DNA of 64,000 nt from an uncultured Gammaproteobacteria bacterium (GCA_947259975.1 CAMYOD010000015.1:54616-118615); one strand, 5' to 3'. Positions 8,586 through 18,248 are shown, counted from the stretch's first letter. Notes: a model not told the origin generated them from the sequence alone. A program made the numbers and translations.

Positions 8586-9143
8586 CTAGGTGATAGGAGG
8601 TTCGTCGCCCTGCGACTCGCGGCGCCGTTCAATACCGCTGTAGCCGTGTAAGATGGGTCCCAGCAGACGTTGCACGCTTTCCTCGTCACCGTCGAAAATC
8701 GCCGCGCGCATGACTTTGATCAGCTGACGAAAGTCATGCATCAGCTGGCGCGTAACGATGTGCTGGAAGTGATAGGCGATGGGCGAGTTGGCTTCGTACA
8801 GCAGGTTGAAAGCAGCACGTGGCAGGGTTGCGACGCGCACCGGGCCCACCGCCTTGACCGTCGCGGAGCGGCGTCCACGGTCAATCAACGCGATTAGGCC
8901 GAAAATCTCGCCGGGACCCAGGTGCATAATATCGATTACACCGCGACCCGTGATCTTTTTGTGCGTGATGGCGACTTCCCCTTCGACAAGCAGATAGAAA
9001 TCGTCCGCCGGCACACCTTCCGTAATCAATTCGTGACCGTCCGGAAAATCCTTTACCACCATCGCATGGTCAAGCGCTTCCAGCTCGTCATTCGACAACT
9101 CGGCGAATTCGGGAACGGTTTGTAGTACTTCAATCAGTTCCAT
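8586..9143 (-). CDS. stand-alone cyclic-nucleotide-binding-domain protein
   Basis: 185-residue protein consisting of one Crp-like cNMP-binding beta-roll (EVAITHKK..., IMHLGPGEIFGLIAL...RRSATV) followed by helices and no DNA-binding domain. The phosphate-binding cassette reads FGLIALIDRGRRSAT: the ligand arginine is present, but the usual glutamate of FGE is leucine, so binding of cAMP or cGMP is doubtful. It starts with ATG after a good AGGAG site, 3 bases after the stop of a second such gene, so the two are co-translated. Likely a regulator or scaffold, partner unknown. Confidence 0.8.
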   Translation of the reverse strand: MELIEVLQTVPEFAELSNDELEALDHAMVVKDFPDGHELITEGVPADDFYLLVEGEVAITHKKITGRGVIDIMHLGPGEIFGLIALIDRGRRSATVKAVGPVRVATLPRAAFNLLYEANSPIAYHFQHIVTRQLMHDFRQLIKVMRAAIFDGDEESVQRLLGPILHGYSGIERRRESQGDEPPIT

Positions 9144-9146
9144 CAG

Positions 9147-9692
9147 TCACTCCTGGTCGTTAATTCCGAGCAGCGTCTTATAGATTCGTGTAAACAGATC
9201 GCGTGTCGACTCTGCGATCTCGCGGGACTCCGGGCTGACGCCGAGACGTTCCAGGAGTAACGTGTTGGACGAACGCATGCGTTCCGACAGTTGCAGACAG
9301 ATCGCGCGTACCAGGCGGCCGCTCAAGACGGGATCTGCGGCCTCGAGTTCGGCCAGGGCGCCGGGTGTCAGGGCGAGCAGGTCCGCGGCTTCGGTGGCCG
9401 TAACCGTGGCGGTCGCGGCACCCGGTACCAGGATCGAAGCCTCACCGACCCACTCGCCGGCCGGGATTGCACCCAGCATCACGGTATCACCGCCCTGGTT
9501 GATGGTTGCCGCCAGGGCGCCATCCCAGACGAAATAAAGCGTGTCCGAGGTGGCGCCGTCCTGAATCACGGCTTCGCCGGTCGCCAGCTTCAGGGGCAAA
9601 AGCTTGCTCACCAATAGCTTGATTTGACCCCGGCTGGCGTGCTGTGCGATGGCAGGAAATCGTTTTGCGAATTCGCCCGGATCCACGGTCAT
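9147..9692 (-). CDS. second stand-alone cyclic-nucleotide-binding-domain protein
   Basis: 181-residue protein, first gene of a two-gene minus-strand operon. One cNMP-binding fold spans roughly residues 25-135 (AVIQDGATSDTLYFVWDG, then AGEWVGEASILVPG). Its phosphate-binding cassette has the glutamate (VGEAS) but lacks the arginine (GAATATV), complementary to the defect in its partner. The helical C terminus (SSNTLLLERLGV) could mediate dimerisation. The ATG at 9692 with an upstream AGGA is preferred; a TTG at 9734 would add 14 residues. No catalytic or DNA-binding domain is seen. Confidence 0.75.
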   Translation of the reverse strand: MTVDPGEFAKRFPAIAQHASRGQIKLLVSKLLPLKLATGEAVIQDGATSDTLYFVWDGALAATINQGGDTVMLGAIPAGEWVGEASILVPGAATATVTATEAADLLALTPGALAELEAADPVLSGRLVRAICLQLSERMRSSNTLLLERLGVSPESREIAESTRDLFTRIYKTLLGINDQE

Positions 9693-9982
9693 TTGTCTGT
9701 TGTTCCTGTGTCGATCTATTGCAATGTGTGACAAATTACCATGCTTTCGAAGAAGGCCGCAAATACGCGCTTTTCAGCGGCGTACCGGGGCAAAACGACG
9801 CCGGTTTGGGTGCTGCGATTGTTTCGATTTACGGCGAATGCGGACGCGCCAGTGGCATGTTTGAATTCTGCTATACTTAGGCATAAGTCCTGTGGGGGCG
9901 GTGACTACGACAAAGTCTGGTGGGTACTGTCACCGGACTGGCACTTCTCCCGCGGCCGTAACCGAAACGGTAGTGCTTAATC

Positions 9983-10417
9983 ATGATTATCTACGATATT
10001 TGTTGCGAGTTAGAGCACCGGTTCGAGGGTTGGTTCAACGACCCGAAGGACTTCGGAAATCAGTTGCGCATGGGCATGCTGACTTGTCCGGTGTGCGGTT
10101 CCGAGGAGATTCGTCGGGTGCCCACGGCGTCGCACCTCGCCAGTCACCATGGTGAGACGGCAGAAGTGAAGGCCACCGAAGAGGAACGTGCGCAGGCACG
10201 CGAACTGTTGCAACAGATCACCGAGTATGTAGATCGGCATTTTGAGGATGTGGGTACCGAATTCGCCGACGAGGCACGTCGTATTCACTACGGCGAGGTC
10301 GACGACCGGGACATTCGCGGTCTTGCATCGAGCGACCAGATTCGCGACCTTAAGGAAGAGGGCATCACTGCACTCTCACTGGCGGACAAACTGATCGATA
10401 AAGATAAGCTAAACTGA
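9983..10417 (+). CDS. DUF1178 family protein
   Basis: 144-residue cytoplasmic protein starting MIIYDICCELEHRFEGWF, characteristic of DUF1178, with a CPVCGS zinc-ribbon-like pair near residue 37 and a helical acidic C-terminal half (ARELLQQITEYVDRHF). Function of the family is unknown; it is widespread in proteobacteria. A 248-base gap separates it from the divergent cNMP-binding gene; that gap has an AT-rich CTATACTTAG patch at 9871 that could be a -10 region, but I see no matching -35. Confidence 0.85.
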   Translation: MIIYDICCELEHRFEGWFNDPKDFGNQLRMGMLTCPVCGSEEIRRVPTASHLASHHGETAEVKATEEERAQARELLQQITEYVDRHFEDVGTEFADEARRIHYGEVDDRDIRGLASSDQIRDLKEEGITALSLADKLIDKDKLN

Positions 10418-10594
10418 TCCGCCACACATTCGTGTGTCGGTAAGTCGTACCCCTCTGTGCACCGCCATCGTTTCGGCGGTGAATCTCTCCTACCTGAAAA
10501 CAGCTGCAATTTGAATATTGTCGCGCGTGCAGTAAACTGCCTGCGCATGGCGCACGCCCATCTATCGCCTGCCCGATAGTGATAACGGTGTTAT

Positions 10595-10930
10595 ATGGAA
10601 TCCGAACACGATAAACCGCCCGCGGACAAGCCGAACGCGGCACCGCTTAAAAAAGAACTTGCCGATCTCGTCAAATCACGGGCCTGGTTTATTGGGTTTG
10701 CGGCCGTATTTCTGATTGCCCTTGCAGTCGTTGCCGGCGAGTTGCTCAAGCGAGCCACATTGTCGCCCGAGGCAGCACTCGATCAATGCGTGATTCGGGT
10801 GTTGGTGAAAAGCGAGGATGGGACCGAGTGGCTGCGCTTCGTACCCCTGGATGCATCCGAATCCGCGGCCGAATTCGGTGCCGGCACGGAGATTCTCAAG
10901 CTGGAGGTTGCGGGTTGTCGCGGCGGATAG
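10595..10930 (+). CDS. small hypothetical membrane-anchored protein (111 aa)
   Basis: Unrecognised protein with a charged 28-residue cytoplasmic N terminus (MESEHDKPPADKPN), one transmembrane helix at about residues 31-52 (WFIGFAAVFLIALAVVAGEL) and a small soluble C-terminal domain of about 60 residues. The layout suggests a type II single-pass inner-membrane protein with its C terminus in the periplasm. It is on the same strand as the DUF1178 gene, 177 bases downstream, and converges on the ankyrin gene. No function can be assigned. Confidence 0.6.
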   Translation: MESEHDKPPADKPNAAPLKKELADLVKSRAWFIGFAAVFLIALAVVAGELLKRATLSPEAALDQCVIRVLVKSEDGTEWLRFVPLDASESAAEFGAGTEILKLEVAGCRGG

Positions 10931-10945
10931 TTATCGACGTCAAAT

Positions 10946-11911
10946 TCAATTTGTCGCGGACGCCGCATCCAGCGTCGCGACGATATCTTCATGCTCACGT
11001 TGTGCGGCGCATTCGCGCGGGGTGAGTCCCGCCTGGTTCTTCTGCCGTAAGGCATTGCCGGCATTGGCTGCAAGCAGGGCGCTCATGACCCTGTCCTGGC
11101 CCCACGCCGCGGCCAGATGCAGCGGTGTATTGCCGGCCTTGTCGATCGCCTGCGGATTGGCGCCGTGTGCCAGCAAACAGCGCAGCACATCGTCATGCCC
11201 ATAGGTTGCGGCCAGATGTAACGCCGTATCACCGGCGGCATCAGCGTGGTTCGGAGCCGCACCCGCAACGAGCAATTGTTCGGCAATCAGCGGATTGTCA
11301 TGGGACACGGCCAGATGCAGCACGCTGCGGCCGGAATTATCCACCGCGTGAGGATCGGCGCCGTGTGCCAGCAGCATGCGCAGGGCCTCCGGGTGATCGT
11401 TATATGCGGCAAGGTGCAGGGCGCTGTGACCGTACTTATCACAGGGATTCGCATCCACGCCTTGCGCCAACAGGGCCTCGATGATCGGCAGTGAGCCGTT
11501 ACCCGCTGCCAGCTCAAGCGGGGTGGTGCCTTCCCGGTCCGCGGCGCTCGGGTCCGCGCCATGTATCAGCAGCATTTTGACTATCGCGACAAAACCGAAG
11601 TGGGCTGGCGCATGGAGCGGGCTCAGGCCGCCGGGGGTGCGGGCGTCGCTGTCGGCCCCGTGCTGCAGGAGCAATTCCACCGTACGGATTGCGCCGCGGG
11701 CCGCCGCCAGATGCAGGGCGGTCTGGCCTTTGTCGTCGGTCGCGTCGAGCGACGCACCCTGGTCCAGCAACATGCGTGTGATGACCAGGTGCTCGTCGGC
11801 GGCGGCTTCCAGAAGGGCATGGCCGTAGGCTTGCGGCTCGACCGCCTGGGTCTTGATAGCGACGGCGGCGGTGACCAGATCACCGCGCCCGATGATTTCG
11901 GCAATGTCCAC
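10946..11911 (-). CDS. ankyrin-repeat protein
   Basis: 321 residues made almost entirely of about eight or nine ankyrin repeats (pattern G.TALHLAA..G....V..LL..GA), for example KGQTALHLAAARGAI and AGNTPLHLAAAWGQD. No signal peptide, membrane helix or catalytic domain, so a cytoplasmic protein-binding scaffold is likely. Repeats are well conserved with full consensus spacing, which argues for a functional gene. Bacterial ankyrin proteins have varied roles, including inhibition or activation of partner enzymes; no partner is evident from the neighbours. Confidence 0.92.
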   Translation of the reverse strand: MDIAEIIGRGDLVTAAVAIKTQAVEPQAYGHALLEAAADEHLVITRMLLDQGASLDATDDKGQTALHLAAARGAIRTVELLLQHGADSDARTPGGLSPLHAPAHFGFVAIVKMLLIHGADPSAADREGTTPLELAAGNGSLPIIEALLAQGVDANPCDKYGHSALHLAAYNDHPEALRMLLAHGADPHAVDNSGRSVLHLAVSHDNPLIAEQLLVAGAAPNHADAAGDTALHLAATYGHDDVLRCLLAHGANPQAIDKAGNTPLHLAAAWGQDRVMSALLAANAGNALRQKNQAGLTPRECAAQREHEDIVATLDAASATN

Positions 11912-12358
11912 TCGTCGTCCTGGGCGTTAGAAGATATGCATCATTCCGGTTCCGATGCGGCCTGTACGATTCAGTTCGCGCTAGCACATTATAGTCGTGC
12001 ACGTCCGGGTCCGGCTGCGGCTTTAAATGAGATGGAAAAAGGATTCGCGGGGGGTCGAAAAGACGGGCATCCCTGCCACAAAGACGCATTTCGACGTCAT
12101 CACCATATCAAGCGCGATAGAGCCTGTCTGTGAACTGCATCACAGTTCGAAGTATTGTCTGCGGCAAATGGGATCTCACCCCATTTAGATTGATTCCAGC
12201 AATGTCATCGGCAGGGCCTGGTCCTGGCGTAGGCTCAGATCGAACCATCCCGGAGGACAATCATGAAGTATCGGATAGCTGCGGGCATAGACGCCGTTGC
12301 CAGTGCGCGCGGAACGGATGCGCGCCGGACGATGTGCGTCGGCCGGGAAGACCTCATC
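11912..12358. other. 447-base intergenic region upstream of the ankyrin gene
   Basis: No convincing gene. It contains a short hairpin with arms AAATGGG/CCCATTT at 12166-12186 and, on the plus strand, a GGAGGA ribosome-site-like sequence before an ATG at 12263 that opens a 67-codon frame running into the opposite-strand amidohydrolase gene. That frame shows no recognisable protein features. Confidence 0.4.
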
Positions 12359-13195
12359 TCACCTCCGGGAGCGTTCTTGCCATGCTTGCCCGATGACGGC
12401 ATCGGCGTTGCGGTGTGCAAGACGTTCTGCGGCGTCAGCGGGCAGGGCGGCAAGCAGGCTGTGTGACCAGGTCAGCGCCTCTTCGATGCCGAGCCAGCGC
12501 GACGGGGTATAGGTATCGATGCCAAGCATGAACCGATCGGCATGCGTAATCAGCAGGTCGCGCCAGTTATTTAGAAAGCCGCCGCGGGTTGAGAAGATGT
12601 CCTCACGATACGACAGGTCCGCCCAAAGATTGGGGTAGGTGCGTAACATGGCCTGCACCCGCGGACCGTCCTCGAAGCCCGCATGCGCCCACAGGATGCG
12701 GGCCTCCGGATCCTGTGCAAACAGACGTGCAATGGCGTCCGCGTCGGCGTGAACATGCAAAATCAACTGATGCCGGCGGGCTAGCTGGACGACCCGGCGC
12801 GGCACCGGCAACTCAGCTTCATCACCGGCCAGATGCAGTTCACCGATGGCGACATAACGGTATTGGGCGAGCCGCTGTTCCAGGTACGGGATAACGCTGT
12901 CGTCATGCACCCAGGAATCCAGATCGCTGAGCTCACGATAGGGACGCAGGGCGGGCACCACCAGCTCGGGATCCGCCTGATACAGCTTTTGCGTGCCATC
13001 GTCATTGGAACTCGAGACCAGCGCGCGGACGATACCGGCGGCCCGCAGACGCTTGACCGCGTCCGCGGGTGAGATTGCTGCCCAGGCGTCGTGACTGTAA
13101 TGGATGTGCACATCGAAGATCGGCGGCGGGGCGGCATGTGCCGGCGCGGCCACGTGCGCCATGACGAGTAACCCGATGAGCAATGATTTGATCAT
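12359..13195 (-). CDS. secreted amidohydrolase-family (TIM-barrel) protein
   Basis: 278 residues with a Sec signal peptide (MIKSLLIGLLVMAHVAAPAHA, cleavage near residue 21) followed by a metal-dependent hydrolase barrel. FDVHIHYSHD gives the HxH metal motif, IGELHLAG and LHVHADAD supply further histidines, and GIDTYTPSRW supplies the late aspartate. It belongs with the amidohydrolase-2 / TatD-like superfamily, but a periplasmic member of this size is of unknown substrate. Ends near the 67-codon plus-strand frame in the neighbouring gap. Confidence 0.8.
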   Translation of the reverse strand: MIKSLLIGLLVMAHVAAPAHAAPPPIFDVHIHYSHDAWAAISPADAVKRLRAAGIVRALVSSSNDDGTQKLYQADPELVVPALRPYRELSDLDSWVHDDSVIPYLEQRLAQYRYVAIGELHLAGDEAELPVPRRVVQLARRHQLILHVHADADAIARLFAQDPEARILWAHAGFEDGPRVQAMLRTYPNLWADLSYREDIFSTRGGFLNNWRDLLITHADRFMLGIDTYTPSRWLGIEEALTWSHSLLAALPADAAERLAHRNADAVIGQAWQERSRR

Positions 13196-13512
13196 ATTCC
13201 GTCTACGAGTTCGCGCGTAAAAAACTGGTTGAATGCGGTGCTGACACCTGACGGGGTCGATTTCACCCGCATCCGCATCATTGGCTTACCAACAGGCATA
13301 ATATCAGGTCGTGGCGAAATACAGTCAACGGCTGTGCAGGCTGTCCTCGTATCGCCGGGCGAGAAGTTCGCCCTGGCGGCCCACGTGGTAGTGCGTCATT
13401 GACGCATTGAGGCGGGTCAAGGAATGAAAACGCGCCGGGCAACAGCCGCTCGCGAACATGGCTGCGGCGGACGTTTCGGTCGATCGGCGAAACGCCGACC
13501 GGTGCCGGGTCC
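13196..13512. other. 317-base gap without a recognised gene
   Basis: Lies between the upstream end of the amidohydrolase gene and the 3' end of dinB. I see no conserved open frame, strong hairpin or repeat; a promoter for the amidohydrolase should lie at the left end. Confidence 0.4.
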
Positions 13513-14673
13513 CTAAACCAGCCGGCCGCGCTTGACCGCGTCGGTGCCGAACTTTTCCCGCACCGCATCGACTAACCGGTCCACCTGATCGCCCTGGTCC
13601 TCCGCGGGACTCGCGAAGAGTTCGGATTGCGTGTCCGTAGCGGCTGAAAAATTGGCGGTGCCGAGGCCGATGAGGCGCAGTCGGGTTGCCGGGTGTTCGT
13701 CCAGCCAGTCGCGCAGCAGCTGACAGGCTTCCCGGTAAAGTGTGTTGGTGTGATCAGTGGCGGCTGCGAAGGTATGCCGGCGGGTGCTGAGAATGAAATC
13801 GGCCTGCTTGAGCTTGACGGTGACCGTGCGGGCCTTGAGGCCGTGGGCACGCAGACGCCGGCTGACTGTGTCTGCATGGTGCAGCAGTTTCTTGGCCAGT
13901 ACTTCATAGTCGCGGGTGTCGCTGGCGAAAGTATCCTCGCTGGAAATCGACTTCTCCTCACGTTGCGGCACGACCTCGCGGGCGTCGATGCCCTGGGCCA
14001 GATCAAGAAAATGTTGACACTGGTTGCCCAGGACGTCCTCTAAAACGGTTTGCGCGGCGCTGCGAAGCTGGCGGATGGTCTTGAGTCCACGGGCTTCCAG
14101 TCGCGCCCGTGCCTTTTTGCCGATGCCCCACAAATGGGCGACCCCCAAGGGATCGAGGATGGCTTGCTTGTTGGCCTCGGTGACGATGACCAGGCCGTCC
14201 GGCTTGTCGAGGTCCGAGGCGAGTTTGGCGAGGAATTTGTTGGGCGCCACGCCCACGGAGGCGGTGAGGCCGGTACGCTCCTTGATCCGCGCCTTAATGC
14301 GCCGGGCAATGGCCTCCGGTGTGCCATGCAGCTTGCGGCAGTCGCTGACGTCGAGGAAGGCTTCATCCAGGGACAGGCCTTCGACCTGGTCTGTGATCTC
14401 GTGAAAGCAGGCGAAAATCTCGCGCGAGACCTCCTTGTAGCGCGCCATGCGCACGCCGAGAAAGACGCCGTTGGGGCAACGCTTCCGAGCTTGCGCCATG
14501 GGTTGCGCGGAGTGCACGCCAAACTCGCGTGCCGCATAACTCGCCGCGGACACCACGCCGCGATTACCCGTGCCGCCGACGATCACAGGCTGACCGGTTA
14601 GCTCCGGTCGGTCGTGTTGTTCCACCGACGCATAGAAGGCATCCATGTCCACATGCAAAATTGCGCGGTTCAT
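13513..14673 (-). CDS. dinB: DNA polymerase IV (Y-family)
   Basis: Translesion polymerase, 386 residues. The palm carries HVDMDAFYASVEQ near the N terminus and SLDEAFLDVS (catalytic Asp-Glu) near residue 104. The thumb helix-hairpin-helix includes GVAHLWGIGKKARARLEARG and the little-finger domain follows. A sliding-clamp-type motif QSELF occurs near residue 350, with about 30 residues after it; in many Pol IV proteins the clamp motif is at the very end, so the tail KRGRLV is an extension. It is monocistronic on the minus strand. No LexA box was clearly identified upstream. Confidence 0.95.
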   Translation of the reverse strand: MNRAILHVDMDAFYASVEQHDRPELTGQPVIVGGTGNRGVVSAASYAAREFGVHSAQPMAQARKRCPNGVFLGVRMARYKEVSREIFACFHEITDQVEGLSLDEAFLDVSDCRKLHGTPEAIARRIKARIKERTGLTASVGVAPNKFLAKLASDLDKPDGLVIVTEANKQAILDPLGVAHLWGIGKKARARLEARGLKTIRQLRSAAQTVLEDVLGNQCQHFLDLAQGIDAREVVPQREEKSISSEDTFASDTRDYEVLAKKLLHHADTVSRRLRAHGLKARTVTVKLKQADFILSTRRHTFAAATDHTNTLYREACQLLRDWLDEHPATRLRLIGLGTANFSAATDTQSELFASPAEDQGDQVDRLVDAVREKFGTDAVKRGRLV

Positions 14674-14728
14674 GGCGCCAGTTTACCGCGCCTGGCGGCG
14701 CGTGACACGGGTCGGGCGTGGTGTGCCT

Positions 14729-16651
14729 TCACTGCGGAAATTTTGCCTTGAACAGGTTTTCCCACAGCTGCACGAATAATTTTCCGATCACGTCACCGAA
14801 CATGGCATATACGATTCCGCAAAAAACGAACAGACTGATGATGGTCGATACAAACCGAACCTTCCGCATCGATCCCTGTGCAGGCTGTTGCGCGTATTTT
14901 TCTCTGACGGAGAGGGCAGGGCGGTCCGCGACGAGTATTTTTCGGTCCAGCGCCAGGGCGACGACGATCTTTTCCAGTATTTCCTGGGCGCTGCTGGCGC
15001 TGGGTAACGAGTCGCCGATGCTGAGTGATTGGCCGCTTCGCGTTTTCGCTTGCAGACTGTAACGGGCGCTGGTGCGGGTGCCGGATTTTTGCTGCATCGT
15101 GATGCGCTTGCCGAGTTTGGCGATATCGTCGCGGGCGACGTAACGTTTAAAATTGATTCCGTAGACGTTCTTGTCCACATGCAAGCCGTCAGGGGCAACG
15201 ATCACTCTGAGGCTGTGACCCAGGAAATAGAGCCCGCTCAGAAGCAGCAGCGTACCAAACAGACCGAACACGATAGGAAAGATCAGCGGTATATCGAAGT
15301 CGAAGAGCAACCGGGCGTACAGCACCGAGCTGAACACCAGCCCGAAGACAATGATGGATAGCGCCATACCGGTACGGCGCGAACGTGGGTAATCGAATTC
15401 CATGCCGGCCCCGGTCTCGCGTACGGTGACGATATTTTCCGGCAGGGGAACCGGCGCCTGGTGACGGGGCTTTGGTTGCGGAGTTACGGATTCGGCGGCG
15501 GCGCGGGCGCGAGTAAGAAAAACCGGTATCTTCCAGTCGCGATCGAAATCCACGCCCGCCATTTCTGAGCGCAGGTTGACGGTCCATTCGTAACCGTCGT
15601 CATCCGGATCCGCGCTCTGGGGAGTGTCGGCGGGGGTGTCGAAGGCAAAGCGGACCCGGGTGCCGCGCATGCCGGGCTCCACCACGGCAACCTGTTCGTC
15701 CTGCCATTTCGCATCCCGCACAGTCTCGCGGCTGTCGCCGGTGTCGCGGGTATAGACATGGTTGCAGGTGAGCACCGCGGTGAAGCGGGTTTTCGGATCA
15801 TAGGGCAGCTTGAGTTCCACCGAGCCGCCGACGATGCCACCCAGGTCCCCCGGGAAGGGGTCGAGCTGCAACAGGGTTGGCCCGAAGCGGCGCCACCGCA
15901 GTGTGGCCTTGATCGCATAGATCAATATACCTGCGCCGATCAATGGAAAGATCAGCGCCAGCAGGACGAGATAATTTTCCCGTTCTAGCTCGCGCGGGAC
16001 GATGAAAGCGACGGGCGTGGAGATCAGATTCCAGACGATGGCAAACAACCAGGCACCCCACATCTTACCTTTCGCACCGGAACGGATCTGATTGGTCTGC
16101 CATTCCGGCACCGCCTGCCACAAGGGAGCGTCGGCGGGGCGGGGCGGGTCCTCCTTGCGCAGCACTGCGTAGATGATCAAAGCGCCGACACCGCCGAACA
16201 GCACCACGAAGATCATCAAGAAACCCAGAAATCCCCAACGCAGTCCACGGTCGTAGACTGCCTCCGCGGGATCGTCAGGGTTGACCCAGACGCGGAACGG
16301 GCGCGCCGCGCGCATGGCATGATAGGTCTCGCGATGCCAGTCGCCGATATTGTCCGAGCCGCCGTGGATACCGATACGGGTGCTCTCATACAAGCGGCCG
16401 TCAAACTGATAGCGGTAGCGGCCGACCACACGGTAGGTGTCGCCATCGCCGGATGTGTTGCGCTTGAGTTCGGCGTGCAGTAGTTCGGCGGGGACCGATA
16501 CCCAATCTTGCATGCGCACCGCATCGTAGACCGCGGGAATAACGCCGAACAGGCCGAACCCCAGGCCCGGCAGTAGAAACAACAGGCCGAAAATGACGCC
16601 GGTAATGACGCCGCGCCGGGTTTTCGGTTTCAATTCGGAACCCGTCCGCAT
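14729..16651 (-). CDS. large DUF3592-like integral membrane protein
   Basis: 640 residues. An N-terminal transmembrane helix (residues about 12-35) precedes an extracytoplasmic segment resembling DUF3592 (WVSVPAELLHAELKRNTSGDGDTYRVVGRYRYQ...), then further helix pairs at roughly 130-150, 205-255 and 420-475, a soluble domain rich in beta strands and a final helix before the C terminus. No catalytic motif. The DUF3592 portion is found in membrane proteins of unknown role across proteobacteria. It ends with ENLFKAKFPQ, close to dinB. Confidence 0.65.
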   Translation of the reverse strand: MRTGSELKPKTRRGVITGVIFGLLFLLPGLGFGLFGVIPAVYDAVRMQDWVSVPAELLHAELKRNTSGDGDTYRVVGRYRYQFDGRLYESTRIGIHGGSDNIGDWHRETYHAMRAARPFRVWVNPDDPAEAVYDRGLRWGFLGFLMIFVVLFGGVGALIIYAVLRKEDPPRPADAPLWQAVPEWQTNQIRSGAKGKMWGAWLFAIVWNLISTPVAFIVPRELERENYLVLLALIFPLIGAGILIYAIKATLRWRRFGPTLLQLDPFPGDLGGIVGGSVELKLPYDPKTRFTAVLTCNHVYTRDTGDSRETVRDAKWQDEQVAVVEPGMRGTRVRFAFDTPADTPQSADPDDDGYEWTVNLRSEMAGVDFDRDWKIPVFLTRARAAAESVTPQPKPRHQAPVPLPENIVTVRETGAGMEFDYPRSRRTGMALSIIVFGLVFSSVLYARLLFDFDIPLIFPIVFGLFGTLLLLSGLYFLGHSLRVIVAPDGLHVDKNVYGINFKRYVARDDIAKLGKRITMQQKSGTRTSARYSLQAKTRSGQSLSIGDSLPSASSAQEILEKIVVALALDRKILVADRPALSVREKYAQQPAQGSMRKVRFVSTIISLFVFCGIVYAMFGDVIGKLFVQLWENLFKAKFPQ

Positions 16652-16683
16652 GGTCGCCGGGAACGAATGCTACAGGCCGACGT

Positions 16684-17190
16684 TCAGCCCGCGAATTCCA
16701 ACGCGTCCTTGACCGCCGCGATACCGGCGCGGGCACAGGCATCGTCCACGTCACCGGGAATCTTTTCCCGCGGTGCGCCGGACACGCCGACGGCACCATA
16801 CATGTAGCCCCCGGCCTGCACCGGCACGCCGCCGCCCACCAGGGAGAGCTTGGGCGTGCCTTTGAGAAACGCCAGCCGTTCGGCCAGGTCGATGGTCGCG
16901 CCCTGGAACGTCGCCGCCGTATAGGCCTTGTACTCGGCGATGGTGATGGTATGTGCGCCGGCGAGGGGATCGCGCACGAAGGCCAGCAGGTTACCGTATC
17001 GATCCGTGACCGCTACCGAGACCTGATAACCGCGCTGCTTGCATTCCGCTTCCGCCGCCACCGCGACCTTGCTGGCGTTCGCCGCCGTCAGGATGCGCGC
17101 GGAGACAAAGGCTTCGTCTTCGGCCGCCACCGAAACCGACGCGCACGCCAACAGTACACCACAGACGCATGCAACAACTTGTTTAACCAT
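16684..17190 (-). CDS. secreted GlcG/HbpS-type haem-binding-domain protein
   Basis: 168 residues with a signal peptide (MVKQVVACVCGVLLACASVSVA, cleavage near residue 22) and a complete GlcG/HbpS fold: LTAANASKVAVAAEAECK, VSVAVTDRYGNLLAFVRDP and GGVPVQAGGYMYGAVGVSGAP. HbpS of Streptomyces binds haem outside the cell; GlcG-family proteins elsewhere lie in glycolate or diol-use loci. No such neighbours occur here, so the ligand is open. It sits upstream of the membrane-protein gene on the same strand with a 32-base gap, so co-transcription is possible. Confidence 0.85.
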   Translation of the reverse strand: MVKQVVACVCGVLLACASVSVAAEDEAFVSARILTAANASKVAVAAEAECKQRGYQVSVAVTDRYGNLLAFVRDPLAGAHTITIAEYKAYTAATFQGATIDLAERLAFLKGTPKLSLVGGGVPVQAGGYMYGAVGVSGAPREKIPGDVDDACARAGIAAVKDALEFAG

Positions 17191-17338
17191 TGCTAACTCC
17201 TTTGGAAAAACCGACGTAAAGAACAGTTCGTTCCAATATTAGCGTAAATTGCTCGGTGATCCGGTTTTTGCGGCGCGTTTAGAGGTATATTTGCGTCAAC
17301 GACGCAAACGGTCCGCATAGACGACCAGGGAGCAGAGG

Positions 17339-18019
17339 ATGGGTGCCCAGGGTAGCGACGGTCTGGAACTCTATTTGTTGAGCGGCAGCCCCTATGGTTG
17401 GCGTGCGCAACTTTCCCTCGAGTACAAGGGGCTGGACTACACGGCGAAGTTTCTCAGCGCCTCGGACGGCGAGACCCAAAGCGAAGCATTTCTCGCCCTT
17501 AACCCCCGCGGCAAGGTGCCGACGTTGCAAGACGGCGCTACGATCGTCTACGAATCTCTCGCGGTGATGGCCTATCTGGAGCGCCAAGTTCCCGACCCGC
17601 CTTTGTTCGGCGAGACAGCGGCGGAGACCGGGCACATCTGGCAGCGCCTTTGTGAATTTGAGAATTACAGCAACGGCAGTTTGAGCAGCATCATCCTGCC
17701 ATTGTATTTCGGTACCTATGAGGCGCGGGCCGACGAGATTCGCGCCGCCTTGCCGAAGGTGCGCAAGGAGTTGGACACCCTTGAAAATACCCTGGCACGC
17801 GGTACCTGGCTGGTGGGGGAGGCGCTGAGCGCCGCCGATTTCGGCGTCTATCCCTTTATCAAGTCCGTGGAGCGGGCGGCGGGGAAAGAGGGTGCAGACG
17901 GCTTCGATCTGCGGCTGCGGCCTGTCGTGGACTACTACCCGGCACTGGCGGCCTGGATGCAACGCATCGAGGCGCTCCCCTACTTTGAGCGCACGTATCC
18001 GCCCCATTGGCGGGGCTAG
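17339..18019 (+). CDS. glutathione S-transferase family protein
   Basis: 226 residues with a thioredoxin-fold N-terminal domain (LYLLSGSPYGWRAQLSLEYKG, then NPRGKVPTLQDG and the glutathione gamma-glutamyl site YESLAVMAYLE) and an all-helical C-terminal domain (WLVGEALSAADFGVYPFIKS with the N-capping aspartate). The residue that normally activates glutathione would be the serine in SGSPYG. Substrate unknown. The ATG at 17339 follows GGGAGCAGAGG, a good ribosome site. It stands alone on the plus strand. Confidence 0.92.
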   Translation: MGAQGSDGLELYLLSGSPYGWRAQLSLEYKGLDYTAKFLSASDGETQSEAFLALNPRGKVPTLQDGATIVYESLAVMAYLERQVPDPPLFGETAAETGHIWQRLCEFENYSNGSLSSIILPLYFGTYEARADEIRAALPKVRKELDTLENTLARGTWLVGEALSAADFGVYPFIKSVERAAGKEGADGFDLRLRPVVDYYPALAAWMQRIEALPYFERTYPPHWRG

Positions 18020-18248
18020 GGAAGGGAGCGCAGCGTGCGGAATTCAGTCCCTCGGCACGCCCCTTGGCGAGCAACGCCCACGGGGAGGTCATTAACCCTT
18101 CCTTTTTACGTGATTTTCAAGCGATAATCCGTCCCCAGTCCCTGGCCACGGCCCTGGAGTTAAAAAAACACTAGGCTTGGGGCTATAAAAAACATTAGAA
18201 ATATCCAATAAGTAATTGATATAACGAGTAAGTTAACCAAGGAGGAGA

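Noticed and set aside
12263..12466. 67-codon frame with a strong GGAGGA site
   Set aside because: No protein features, runs into an opposite-strand gene; may be a remnant, but I cannot support it as a gene.
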